Positions 1 through 7,728 of a DNA stretch of 64,000 nt are shown piece by piece. Origin of the DNA: Domibacillus robiginosus (GTDB taxonomy: Bacteria; Bacillota; Bacilli; Bacillales; Domibacillaceae); NCBI RefSeq assembly GCF_000966195.1, contig NZ_LAHL01000012.1, positions 1 through 64,000 of the forward strand, written 5' to 3'. Every line of letters begins with the position of its first letter. Position 1 is the stretch's first letter. Position numbers and translations under genes: made by a program. The notes beneath the pieces are model-generated. The model made no database searches and was not told the DNA's origin. It worked only from the letters and a program-made list of their open reading frames with translations.

Positions 1-491
1 ACATTCGTGCGTTGAACAAACTCAACGGCATCACTTACAGAAGTCACTTTATTTTCATCGCCTGCGTTCTGGCTGCCGACATGCCCTAACTCTGCTTCTA
101 CTGACACCCCGACCGCATGAGCTGTTTTAATAATCGCATTGGTGATTTGAATGTTTTCTTCAATTGGCAGCAGTGAACCATCGTACATTACAGAAGTAAA
201 GCCCATCCGGATGGCTTCCATGGCTCTTTCGTATGTTCTGCCGTGATCTAAATGGAGAATAACTGAGGCTTCCATAGTTTGCGCTTTCTTTTTGATAGCG
301 CTTACTAAAGACTCTACATCTAAGACAGGAAAATGCCGGTCAACAATTCCCACAACAACAGGAGCTTTTAATTCTTCTGCTGTTGATAACACTGCATCAA
401 TCATCTCAAGATTCAGCACATTAAATTGAGGGATAGCATACTTCCTCTTTCGCGCATCTAAAAGTAATGATGCCCCTGGTACTAATGTCAA
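1..491 (-). CDS. Class II fructose-bisphosphate aldolase family protein (partial)
   Basis: The 5' 163 codons of a zinc-dependent class II ketose-bisphosphate aldolase; the 3' end runs off the left edge of the window. The start is TTG at 489-491, preceded by a GGAGG ribosome binding site. The N-terminus reads MTLVPGASLLLDARKRKYAI, and the family motif LHLDHG (metal ligand and catalytic region) is followed by YDGS, typical of the FbaA/GatY/KbaY/IolJ group. It would cleave a ketose 1,6-bisphosphate into dihydroxyacetone phosphate and an aldehyde in the cytoplasm. It diverges from a DeoR-type regulator and shares a control region with it, so it is probably that regulator's target. The exact substrate (fructose, tagatose or a deoxy-sugar bisphosphate) cannot be told from this fragment. 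Confidence 0.85.
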   Translation of the reverse strand, partial: MTLVPGASLLLDARKRKYAIPQFNVLNLEMIDAVLSTAEELKAPVVVGIVDRHFPVLDVESLVSAIKKKAQTMEASVILHLDHGRTYERAMEAIRMGFTSVMYDGSLLPIEENIQITNAIIKTAHAVGVSVEAELGHVGSQNAGDENKVTSVSDAVEFVQRTN

Positions 492-575
492 GATATCGCC
501 TCCTAACTTTTTTAAAATTCCGAAAATTTAATTTGATTTTTCTTTACTCGGTTGCTATATTTTAAATATAAACAT

Positions 576-652
576 ATTTCGTTTTGTTGTCTATACGAAA
601 TTTAAAGAAAATAAAATTATTTCATTCGAAACCAATTTGATCAAAACGAAAT
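576..652. promoter_or_regulatory. Paired inverted operator ATTTCGTTTTG / CAAAACGAAAT
   Basis: An exact 11-base inverted repeat lies between the divergent aldolase and deoR genes: ATTTCGTTTTG at 576-586 and CAAAACGAAAT at 642-652. A further TACGAAAT half-site lies at 594-601. Repeated CGAAAT-type elements in an AT-rich divergent promoter are typical of DeoR-family repressors. That the neighbouring DeoR protein binds here is inference. Confidence 0.6.
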
Positions 653-680
653 AAAAATTTCAAAAAGGGGGTGATTGAAA

Positions 681-1481
681 ATGACAAAGCAAGAAAGATT
701 AAATAAAATCTTAAAAATTATACACCATTTTAAGACTGTTTCTGTAAATGATCTTAGTTCACAGCTTGGTGTATCCGAAGTAACCATTCGAAAAGATTTA
801 GGTAATCTAGAGAAAAATGGAATGATCATCCGTTCTCATGGAATTGCCAGTACCTTATCAGAAGGGCTTGTTCCTTCGTTTTTCACGCGGGAACGGATAG
901 AAATGGATGAAAAACATTATATCTCTCAAGCCGCTGCTGCATTAATTAAAGATGGTGAATCTGTTTTAATTGATTCAGGAACAACTCCTCTTATTGTGGC
1001 TAAGTTTTTGAAAGATAAAAAAATCTCTGTTGTGACAAATTCCATCCCTGTATCAATGGAACTTGCTAATTTTAATGGTACGATTGCTGTTACAGGAGGA
1101 GTTCTTTTATTCAGCAGTATGGCTTTATGTGGCCCCGATACCGAAAACTATTTAGACAACATCAAAGTAAATAAACTAATCCTTGGAGCAAGCGGCATAC
1201 ATCTGGATAGCGGTCCTGCAACCTCTTCATCAATTGAAGCTTCTGTAAAACAAAAAATGATTAAAACCGCTCAGGAAGTAATTTTAGTTTTGGACCACAC
1301 AAAATTTTCCAAAATTAGCGTCTCTTTAATTTCGAGCTTTTCTGATATTGATGTTATTGTGACGTCATCTAAAGCTCCAAAAGAAGCTGTTGAAGCTCTT
1401 AAAAAACAAGGTGTAAACGTAATTGTTGTAGACTTAGATAAAGTTTTAATTAATAATCAAATAATAGAACGTGCAAAATAA
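681..1481 (+). CDS. DeoR/GlpR family transcriptional regulator
   Basis: A 266-residue DNA-binding repressor of sugar catabolism. The N-terminal winged helix-turn-helix (about residues 1-55) contains TKQERLNKILKIIHHF and the DeoR signature VSEVTIRKDLGNLEKNGMIIRSHG. The C-terminal DeoRC sensor domain has the DSGTT, TNS and ILGASG phosphosugar-binding segments. The ATG at 681 is chosen because GGGGGTG at 667-673 is correctly spaced; a TTG at 675 is in frame but too close to it. It diverges from the aldolase and is flanked by CGAAAT operators on both sides, which suggests autoregulation and control of both the aldolase and the downstream cyclase gene. The effector is probably a phosphorylated sugar; which one is unknown. 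Confidence 0.9.
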   Translation: MTKQERLNKILKIIHHFKTVSVNDLSSQLGVSEVTIRKDLGNLEKNGMIIRSHGIASTLSEGLVPSFFTRERIEMDEKHYISQAAAALIKDGESVLIDSGTTPLIVAKFLKDKKISVVTNSIPVSMELANFNGTIAVTGGVLLFSSMALCGPDTENYLDNIKVNKLILGASGIHLDSGPATSSSIEASVKQKMIKTAQEVILVLDHTKFSKISVSLISSFSDIDVIVTSSKAPKEAVEALKKQGVNVIVVDLDKVLINNQIIERAK

Positions 1482-1492
1482 AAAGAATAGTA

Positions 1493-1507
1493 TTTCGTAA
1501 CGAATTA
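1493..1507. promoter_or_regulatory. Operator-like palindrome TTCGTAACGAA
   Basis: TTCGTAACGAA at 1495-1505, within ATTTCGTAACGAATT, is a near-perfect palindrome built from the same CGAAAT half-site found upstream of deoR. It lies just after the deoR stop and ahead of the cyclase gene, which places that gene in the same predicted regulon. Confidence 0.5.
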
Positions 1508-1525
1508 TATACTTAACAATAATTA

Positions 1526-1539
1526 GAAAGCGGTTTCAT
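1526..1539. promoter_or_regulatory. cre-like catabolite control site AGAAAGCGGTTTCA
   Basis: AGAAAGCGGTTTCA matches the Firmicute CcpA-binding consensus (TGNAANCGNNNNCA and its reverse complement) apart from one end base. The same 14-mer occurs in reverse orientation at 16863-16876, ahead of a sugar-binding protein gene. Its position ahead of the cyclase gene suggests glucose repression. Confidence 0.5.
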
Positions 1540-1635
1540 ATTTTCAGAAAATCTAAGTATCTATCATAAAGACAGTCTAATTTATCCGTCTCTAAACATT
1601 GAGGCTTAACTTCTAAACTCTAAGGAGGAATAAAA

Positions 1636-2385
1636 ATGACAAGTGAAGTAAAGACAACCGAAATAAATGAGTTGTTTTCCAAATTGGACAGTTTAAAAGC
1701 AGTTGACCTTTCCCCTTTAATCGAGCGTGGTATTCCACGATATCCAACTCACCCTCATTTGGTTATTGATCAAACAGTAGTTCATGAGCATGATGGTTAC
1801 TACTGCCAAACAATTAGCATGGCAGAACATACTGCATCGCATGTTGATTCTCCGGCTCATATCCACCCTGATATGATGGATATTACAATTGAGACGTTCC
1901 CTGTGAATTATCTAATTCGGCCTGCGGTTGTCTATGATTTGAGTATTTTTAATCCGCAACCGGGTGATTTAATTACATTGGATCAAATATTATCCCTTGA
2001 AGAAAAAATGAAAGATAAAGTACAAGAGGGTGAAATTGCTTTATTACATTATGGGTGGATGAAATATTGGTCAGTAAAGGAAGATTGGAAGTGGTATGCT
2101 TCAAATGCGCCTGGCTTGCATCAAGATGTTGCAAAATTGTTTAAAGATCGGGGGATACGTGCAGTAGGAAGTGACACCATTGCGTGTGACCAAGCTATGG
2201 TGGATGGTGTGTCAAAGAAATCCTATGGCCACGACGAATATTGGCTGCCAAATAATATTCTTATTATGGAAAGTCTTACTAACTTGGACCAGATTTCCAC
2301 ACGCTCTTTATTTATTGCGTCACCACTTAAAATTCACAAAGGTTCTGGATCTCCAATTAGAGCTATGGCCTATTGTACAAAATAA
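1636..2385 (+). CDS. Cyclase family protein (kynurenine-formamidase-like fold)
   Basis: A 249-residue soluble metal-dependent hydrolase of the Cyclase family (PF04199). The family signature HTASHVDSPAH, the HxGTHxDxPxH-type metal site, is clear in the first third, and a D/H-rich stretch (SDTIACDQ...YGHDEYW) follows. Members include arylformamidases and various amide or lactone hydrolases, so the reaction cannot be specified. AAGGAGGA is well placed before the ATG. The gene sits alone between a predicted cre/DeoR control region and a strong terminator. By position it may be co-controlled with the aldolase, which would point to sugar lactone or acid metabolism rather than tryptophan catabolism. 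Confidence 0.8.
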   Translation: MTSEVKTTEINELFSKLDSLKAVDLSPLIERGIPRYPTHPHLVIDQTVVHEHDGYYCQTISMAEHTASHVDSPAHIHPDMMDITIETFPVNYLIRPAVVYDLSIFNPQPGDLITLDQILSLEEKMKDKVQEGEIALLHYGWMKYWSVKEDWKWYASNAPGLHQDVAKLFKDRGIRAVGSDTIACDQAMVDGVSKKSYGHDEYWLPNNILIMESLTNLDQISTRSLFIASPLKIHKGSGSPIRAMAYCTK

Positions 2386-2391
2386 ATAATA

Positions 2392-2424
2392 TCAAAGACT
2401 GCTCAGAATTTGAGCAGTTTTTGA
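2392..2424 (+). terminator. Rho-independent terminator after the cyclase gene
   Basis: The stem ACTGCTCA / TGAGCAGT with a short loop is followed by a T run (GTTTTTGA). Confidence 0.8.
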
Positions 2425-2612
2425 TATATGGAAATCATCCCTAAACATCATCTCTTTTTTTTTGTTAAATTAGAGAGCTCAAAACTTTCCATGCTTTTTG
2501 CAGTAAGATTAATTATCAATCGGTTTCATTGCTTTTATCTTCCAATTTTTGTGTTTTATTATTGGAATTTTCCACAGCATTTAGTAACAACTATACCCAG
2601 CACACAAGTTTC

Positions 2613-3239
2613 TCAAAAATTATTTTGATTGATTGCCTGAGGATTTGTTTCCATGTTCTTTCTTTTATTGTATTCCGCATAAATAGTTGAACGGGGAACA
2701 CCAGTCAACTTTGAAATATCTGAAATGGTTATACCCCGGTCTTCTCTCGTTTCAAATAATTTTATCGCTTGTTTAATATTCTCATCTGGCTGACCCTTTC
2801 TCCCCATCTTCTTTCCGTTTTTCATTGCTCTTTTCCGGCCTTCTCCCGTGCGCGAGACAATCATATCCCTTTCAAACTGAGCAAAGCTGCCAAGCGTGTT
2901 AAATAACAGCATCTGAAATGGATCATCTTGTGAATTAGCTCTGAATGTCATATTATGATCAATGAACGTTATACTGACTCCCTTCTCCATTAACTCCCTG
3001 ATAATCTTATTCAAATCCAAAATGCTTCTGGCTAAACGATCAATCTTAGTTACATAAATATGGTCACCGGAACGGGCATGTTTTAGAAGTGCTTGGATTT
3101 GTTCTCGCGCTGCCATTTTTGTTCCGGTCACTTTCTCAATAAAAAATTGATCTTTTTGTACACCAGCTGCTTCTAACCGTTCAATCTGAGTTTCTAAATC
3201 TTGACCAATTGTACTTACTCTCGCATAACCAAGCTTCAC
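2613..3239 (-). CDS. Serine recombinase (resolvase/invertase family)
   Basis: A 208-residue small serine recombinase. The N-terminus MKLGYARVSTIGQDLETQ carries the catalytic serine in ARVST. Conserved arginines follow in KIDRLARS and in FERDMIVSRTGEGRKRA. A C-terminal helix-turn-helix (ISDISKLTGVPRSTIYAEYNKR) binds DNA. This is the Tn3-resolvase/Hin type that inverts or resolves DNA between short sites. It lies beside an XRE repressor and broken mobile DNA, suggesting a remnant plasmid or transposon. No partner transposase of the Tn3 type is present. Confidence 0.9.
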   Translation of the reverse strand: MKLGYARVSTIGQDLETQIERLEAAGVQKDQFFIEKVTGTKMAAREQIQALLKHARSGDHIYVTKIDRLARSILDLNKIIRELMEKGVSITFIDHNMTFRANSQDDPFQMLLFNTLGSFAQFERDMIVSRTGEGRKRAMKNGKKMGRKGQPDENIKQAIKLFETREDRGITISDISKLTGVPRSTIYAEYNKRKNMETNPQAINQNNF

Positions 3240-3271
3240 CCTTTACACCCTTTCTTTTTATTGAATTGACA

Positions 3272-3622
3272 TTATTTTTCTTTAAGAGCTTCCCAAAGTT
3301 GCCGAAGCTTTCGCAAATCCTCTTCACTTGCATTTGAAAGGTCGTTATACCAATAGTTGAGTTTTGGATCTTGAATGACTAAATCATTCTTAGTAGGCTT
3401 ATATTCATCTCGTCCAATAAGCCAATCCGTAGTAACCTTATAGAAATCTGCTAATATTTTTAATCCTTTAATAGTAGGGTACCGCTGCCCTTGTTCATAG
3501 CTTGACAAAGCAGAAGTCGATAAGCCCAACGATTTGCAAACACCGGTCTGAGACAATCCTTTTTCTATTCTGACAGTCCTTAGTCTTTCAGCAAATACAG
3601 AATGAGAGTTTTCAGCTTTCAT
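3272..3622 (-). CDS. XRE family (phage-repressor-like) transcriptional regulator
   Basis: A 116-residue DNA-binding protein. The helix-turn-helix spans about residues 8-66 (FAERLRTVRIEKGLSQTG..., LSTSALSSYEQGQRYPT, FYKVTTDWLIGR), the classic XRE/cI/SinR layout. A short C-terminal acidic tail (SEEDLRKLRQLWEAL) may mediate dimerisation. It lies upstream of the serine recombinase in the same direction, 32 bp away. A palindrome over its own promoter suggests autoregulation. The Shine-Dalgarno sequence is weak. Confidence 0.85.
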   Translation of the reverse strand: MKAENSHSVFAERLRTVRIEKGLSQTGVCKSLGLSTSALSSYEQGQRYPTIKGLKILADFYKVTTDWLIGRDEYKPTKNDLVIQDPKLNYWYNDLSNASEEDLRKLRQLWEALKEK

Positions 3623-3792
3623 GCAAAACAGCTGCTTTCTTTTTTTGGTCTCTTAGAGTGTATTGTTTTATTTTGAACATTCTAAGTTCCACCTTTCCTC
3701 ACTAATTAGCGCTCATACATACTTTAATTCTTCGACTAAAGAATCCCTAACTTCTTCCTTAAAAAAGTACCTTCCCCAACTATAACATCCAT

Positions 3793-3827
3793 ATTATACC
3801 ACAAACAATCTATATTATTGTTAGATT
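3793..3827 (-). promoter_or_regulatory. Predicted promoter and operator of the XRE gene
   Basis: On the minus strand a perfect -10 TATAAT lies at 3793-3798. Just upstream is the palindrome AATCTA-N9-TAGATT (3807-3827), which would overlie the -35 region. This fits an autoregulated repressor promoter. The rest of the 400 bp up to 4024 holds only the terminator at 3893-3933. Confidence 0.45.
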
Positions 3828-3892
3828 ATAGACATTTAATTTAGACTATTTTTTAGACACTATATTCACATGAAATGAACCACTTATTTAAA

Positions 3893-3933
3893 ATAAAAAA
3901 GAGCGTCTAAAACTTTTAAATTCTAGACACTCT
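3893..3933 (-). terminator. Terminator of the nuclease-like pseudogene
   Basis: On the minus strand the stem AGAGTGTCTA / TAGACGCTCT (one G-T pair) is followed by a T6 run. It lies downstream of the pseudogene at 4025-4574. Confidence 0.75.
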
Positions 3934-4024
3934 ATCTTTAGTAGGCCTGGTAAAAATATTATCAACCTAATCAACCACACCAAGAAGAGAAGGATATACC
4001 TTTTTACTGGAGAATGATGCCCCT

Positions 4025-4574
4025 TTATTTCATTATTACCTCTTGCGCCGCTTTTGCCAGTCCAAGAAATTCAGTTCTGACCGGTTTCATTTTTAAAAGG
4101 CTGTTTAAGCTAACTGTCTTTTGATTTTCTTTTTCTTGATTAATCTGCTTAGTTGAAAGAACAAAAAACTCCCACTGGTTCAGATTCAGTGGATTTATAG
4201 CGCTTCGATCCTGTTCATTTAGCAAACAGAAAACATACATATCTGCATTTCTCCTTGTTTCTACCGCATATGTATTCGTACTGGCTTCCTACCCCTTTGC
4301 AGGAGCAATCCTAAAGCTGATGGCTGAATTTTTTACTTGCTGCCATGACCGCACATAAGCGGCTGACTTTACTTCAACCTTGATACCTGTCGGTGTTACA
4401 AGGTCAAATGCATTCCACTCAATTCTCATTTTGTTGTTTGCAGTTAAAGCTTTTGCTACAACTCCTCAAATGTTCCGCGAAGAGCATTACTTAGAAGATC
4501 TGATTGGTTCCACTGCCAAAATTCCAAAAGTCGCATATCTGTCTCAGTATTCCTAAGCAGGAATCGTTCTTCAT
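4025..4574 (-). pseudogene. Broken nuclease-like conserved protein (one frameshift, one nonsense codon)
   Basis: Conceptual translation of the minus strand gives one continuous protein across two lesions. The first part, SNEERFLLRNTETDMRLLEF then WQWNQSDLLSNALRGTFEE, breaks at about 4455 by a frameshift. It resumes as VVAKALTANNKMRIEWNAFD, then LVTPTGIKVEVKSAAYVRSW, and hits an in-frame TAG at about 4291 where relatives appear to have Trp. It then reads EASTNTYAVETRRNADMYVF and runs to the stop at 4025. The segment D-LVTPTGIKVEVKSAAY resembles a PD-(D/E)xK nuclease core (D, then ExK), but this assignment is by eye. The 5' end is missing, cut by an IS256-family fragment at 4575. I recall similar uncharacterised proteins in Firmicute accessory islands. 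Confidence 0.75.
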
Positions 4575-4802
4575 TGGAAAGAGCTGCTTCTTGACCTGAA
4601 AGAACGTGGTACAAAAGAAGTTCTTCTGTTTATTTCGGATGACCGGAAGGACATCACCAATAGTATTTTTAGCGTTTATCCAGACACCCCGTACCAGACA
4701 TGCCTTGTGCACCTTGCCCGAAAATTTGCCTACAAAGTGCGTGTGACAGACCGGGCAAAATCTGCGGTGACTTTAATCATCCTTCCTACTACGCTTTATT
4801 AA
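4575..4802 (+). mobile_element. IS256-family (Mutator) transposase fragment
   Basis: Reading WKELLLDLKERGTKEVLLFI, then SDDRKDITNSIFSVYP and YQTCLVHLARKFAYKVRVTD, this is the central part of a Mutator-type transposase, with the conserved Asp in the FISD segment and the CLVH motif. It has no start, a probable frameshift near 4755 (RAK then ICGDF in another frame) and no C-terminal half. It abuts the truncated 5' end of the nuclease-like pseudogene. No terminal inverted repeats were found. Confidence 0.8.
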
Positions 4803-4844
4803 TTTCAATGTATTACTTTACAAATCCCTCTGTCTAATTAAGCT

Positions 4845-4879
4845 AGGCCTCATTTCTTGAAAAGCAAGGGATGAGGCCT
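4845..4879. repeat. Long inverted repeat AGGCCTCAT...ATGAGGCCT
   Basis: AGGCCTCAT at 4845-4853 pairs with ATGAGGCCT at 4871-4879; inner bases TTCTTG and CAAGGG extend the stem with G-T pairs. It lies between the IS fragment and the 3' end of the MFS gene. It may terminate the MFS transcript, although the following T tract is poor. Confidence 0.5.
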
Positions 4880-4954
4880 GGTTTATTGTGTATTTGCAAA
4901 TGCAGCAAATTAGAAAACTTGTATCCAATTGTAAGTATTGGGACCTTTCCGCCT

Positions 4955-6223
4955 TCAACCTGTATATTTCTCAGAAAGATAATTTTCTTCGTTTTGTTTT
5001 TCTTCATCCGGCGATTTCATAAATTTCATCAGTACAGCACCAAGGAAATACAAGCCAGCAAAAATCCACATTACGCCGTGAACGCCGACAATTCCAATAA
5101 AGGCTCCAACGATCGCTGGTGCAATAAAGTAAGACATTCCGGCACCAAAGCTTACCACAGCCATAGCAGAACCTTTTTGATTAGGCGCTAATGAAGTCAC
5201 AAGAGCTGTAAGTGGTACAAAGCCACAAAGGACGATTCCAAAAAAGATTCCAACTACCGTCATTGCCCAGAAACTGTTACCGAAGACCTGAGGGGTATAA
5301 AGCATAACCAATGTCATGACACCACAACCGAAACTGCCAATCCACATAACCGTATTACGCCAGCCTAGCCATCTGTCACTGATGTACGGGATAACAAGGT
5401 TAAATGAAATATTCGCCACCCACATTGTTCCCCAAACCTGCAGCCATTGCCCTGTACTAAATCCATATTCAGAAGACAGGTATAGAGGAAAGAAGATTGG
5501 GAGAGCACCGATACCGGTTGAATTGATGATACGGACGATCCCGCCGATCGCCACTTTTGGCTTTTCCACACAAATGGTCAATCCGCTCAATAGACTTTTC
5601 ATTTTTTCTTTTGAATTGCCTTCAGAGCGAATTCCTTCATCTTTCACAACTAAAAGTCCAACTATTCCACCAACAATTACCCAGACAACAGCACTCCACA
5701 TCAATCCGATGTATCCTATTTTAGGAATCATGTACGCCGGGAAATAACTTCCGACAACATATAGCCCGCCGCTCCAGGCAGCCCAGAACAGACCGACAGC
5801 TGTCGCCATAATACGATCTGGACTGCGATATGTCACCCATACTAAAAACGAGTAACAAAATAATGGATATCCAAATCCGCGCAGCGCATAGGTTGGCAGC
5901 ATCCAAGCATAATTATGGTCTTTCAAGCCAAATTCAATAAAAAGAATTTGCCCAACCAGCCAGAGAAGCAATCCCGCCAGCATGACTCTTCTTGGTCCCA
6001 AAGCTTCTGTCAGTACACCAGAAAAGTAAGAGGCAACGGCCAGCACCGCTCCATACGCTGTAAATAATGTAGCTGATTGTTGAACAGTCAGCCCCTGTTC
6101 AACAAGATATGGAGAAAGCCATCCGTGCTCAAGACCGTCGCCAACCATAAAGATTAATGTTGCGACATAACCCCAAATGACAGCAGCTGGAAGTCCTCGT
6201 TCCTTTTTTGAAATCGCATTCAT
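4955..6223 (-). CDS. MFS transporter, polyol permease type (CsbX/RbtT/DalT-like)
   Basis: A 422-residue major facilitator with about 12 hydrophobic segments. The N-terminus IWGYVATLIFMVGDGLEHGW and the segment LRGFGYPLFCYSFLVWVTYR resemble the polyol permease group (ribitol and arabinitol transporters RbtT and DalT, and Bacillus CsbX). The ATG at 6223 is used because GAGGTGATAGAA precedes it; the in-frame GTG nine bases upstream lies inside that ribosome binding site. It follows two Gfo/Idh/MocA dehydrogenase genes in the same direction, so it is probably the sugar uptake system of this block, standing where the paralogous block has an ABC importer. A hairpin (GCAGGAGAA/TTCTCCTGC at 6287-6307) and a possible promoter lie upstream. 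The substrate is inferred only. Confidence 0.8.
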   Translation of the reverse strand: MNAISKKERGLPAAVIWGYVATLIFMVGDGLEHGWLSPYLVEQGLTVQQSATLFTAYGAVLAVASYFSGVLTEALGPRRVMLAGLLLWLVGQILFIEFGLKDHNYAWMLPTYALRGFGYPLFCYSFLVWVTYRSPDRIMATAVGLFWAAWSGGLYVVGSYFPAYMIPKIGYIGLMWSAVVWVIVGGIVGLLVVKDEGIRSEGNSKEKMKSLLSGLTICVEKPKVAIGGIVRIINSTGIGALPIFFPLYLSSEYGFSTGQWLQVWGTMWVANISFNLVIPYISDRWLGWRNTVMWIGSFGCGVMTLVMLYTPQVFGNSFWAMTVVGIFFGIVLCGFVPLTALVTSLAPNQKGSAMAVVSFGAGMSYFIAPAIVGAFIGIVGVHGVMWIFAGLYFLGAVLMKFMKSPDEEKQNEENYLSEKYTG

Positions 6224-6248
6224 TTCTATCACCTCAACCTCACATTTT

Positions 6249-6278
6249 GTTATAGTGCCTCATGATGTTTATAGACAA
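6249..6278 (-). promoter_or_regulatory. Possible promoter of the MFS gene
   Basis: On the minus strand, -35 TTGTCT (6273-6278) and -10 TATAAC (6249-6254) are spaced by 18 bases, just downstream of a hairpin at 6287-6307. This could give the transporter its own transcript. Confidence 0.35.
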
Positions 6279-6440
6279 TTTGATGAGCAGGAGAAGAGTT
6301 CTCCTGCAACGGACATCAATACTTTAAAACGCACTGGCACGTGGCTCCATAAACAAATATGACTTGTTATTCCCACTGCACTTTTGTGAATGGTTCTTTA
6401 AACCATATCTTGTTCAACAGAATCATAACCGTCTTTCAAT

Positions 6441-7619
6441 TTAACTATGAACTTCCTGCTTTGTGTTTACTTTCACCCATTTTTGTTGTTGATGGCTTTC
6501 TAAAATCGCATCAGTAATGCACATAGATAAATGTCCATCCTTAAATGTAGCAAAATTAGGTTGATCGCTTAGAGGATCTTTGTTTTCTCTGACAAACGTA
6601 TAGAAATTTAACATTCCATTTTTCAAAGCATCCGGCCATCCTTCATTATGGCCGCCTGGATGGTGAATTGCTTCTCTCGCTTCCTCAGCAAATAAAGCAG
6701 GATCGGCTAAGAGAACTTTATTTGGCTGGTCTCGATGGCCAATCCATAGTTTCTCAGGTTCCTCTTGATTCCAATACGCTGAATGGCAGCTTCCATTAAT
6801 TTCAAAACTTAATCTGTTTTTTCGGCCTGCACTTACCTGGGAAACCGTGAATACACCTTTTGTTCCATCTTCAAACCGGATAAGAACCGATGCATAATCT
6901 TCTGTATTAATTGGAATGTCTTCGTATGTTTCTTCCTGGTCGTTCTGTGCACCAAAGGTAGCTACGTTTGAAGTGGATTTTTTCCTTACCGGGATAACTG
7001 TTGCTAAATCAGCAAAGACTTCCATAATTTTTTTACCTGTTACGTATTGAACGGTATCACACCAGTGGGAGCCAATATCGGCTACAGCTCGGGATTTCCC
7101 CCCAAATTCGGGAGCCAGACGCCAATTAAAATCTGTTTCAAACAATAGCCAGTCCTGCAAATAGCTTCCGTGAACCAAATTGACTTTTCCTAATTCTCCA
7201 TTTTGTATCATGGTCTCTAACTGCTTTACAATCGGGAATTGCCGGTAATTAAAGTTAACCCCATGTACGACTTTATGTTCTTTGGCCAACGCTAATAATT
7301 CTGCCGATTCCTCGCTGGACATCGCTAAGGGCTTTTCAGACAACACATGCTTGCCTGCGCGTATGATCTCTTTGTTAATCTCAAAGTGAAGGTGATTAGG
7401 GGTACAGTTGTGTATAACTTGAATGTCATTGTCCTGCAACATTTCACGGTAATCACCGTAGGCTTTAGGAATGCCAAGTTCGGATGCTTTTTTCTCAGCT
7501 GACTCTAAGTTGCTCCCTGCTAATGCCACGACTTCTACAAATCCAAGTCTTCTAACAGCTTCGATATGAGTAGGGCCGATAAAGCCTGTACCAATAACTC
7601 CGACTTTTATTTTTTCCAT
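6441..7619 (-). CDS. Gfo/Idh/MocA family oxidoreductase (copy 1)
   Basis: A 392-residue NAD(P)-dependent sugar dehydrogenase or ketosugar reductase. The N-terminal Rossmann domain begins KVGVIGTGFIGPTH. The catalytic EKP motif is at 95-97 (K96), and the D181/H185 pair of ADIGSHWCD completes the family's Lys-Asp-His site. A C-terminal alpha/beta substrate domain follows. Its close paralog lies at 21890-23068. In the pathway suggested by the neighbouring levoglucosan-dehydrogenase-like gene it could be the second redox enzyme (reduction of a 3-keto sugar), but that is inference; a scyllo- or myo-inositol dehydrogenase role is an alternative. It lies between the lgdA-like gene and the MFS gene. 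Confidence 0.88.
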   Translation of the reverse strand: MEKIKVGVIGTGFIGPTHIEAVRRLGFVEVVALAGSNLESAEKKASELGIPKAYGDYREMLQDNDIQVIHNCTPNHLHFEINKEIIRAGKHVLSEKPLAMSSEESAELLALAKEHKVVHGVNFNYRQFPIVKQLETMIQNGELGKVNLVHGSYLQDWLLFETDFNWRLAPEFGGKSRAVADIGSHWCDTVQYVTGKKIMEVFADLATVIPVRKKSTSNVATFGAQNDQEETYEDIPINTEDYASVLIRFEDGTKGVFTVSQVSAGRKNRLSFEINGSCHSAYWNQEEPEKLWIGHRDQPNKVLLADPALFAEEAREAIHHPGGHNEGWPDALKNGMLNFYTFVRENKDPLSDQPNFATFKDGHLSMCITDAILESHQQQKWVKVNTKQEVHS

Positions 7620-7728
7620 GTTCTTTCTCCTTCCTGCGAAATGAAAAGTTTTTTCTTTTAGGGGAATCCGTATTCACCTTTAATAGATAGAGAGGGCGCT
7701 GGTTAGCATCCTTTATAAAATTTTTGAT

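Noticed and set aside
2428-2628. 66-codon plus-strand frame after the cyclase terminator
   Set aside because: No ribosome binding site, low-complexity hydrophobic composition and no recognisable family.
4491-4712. 73-codon minus-strand open frame
   Set aside because: It crosses the junction between the nuclease-like pseudogene and the IS256 fragment and matches neither in frame throughout.
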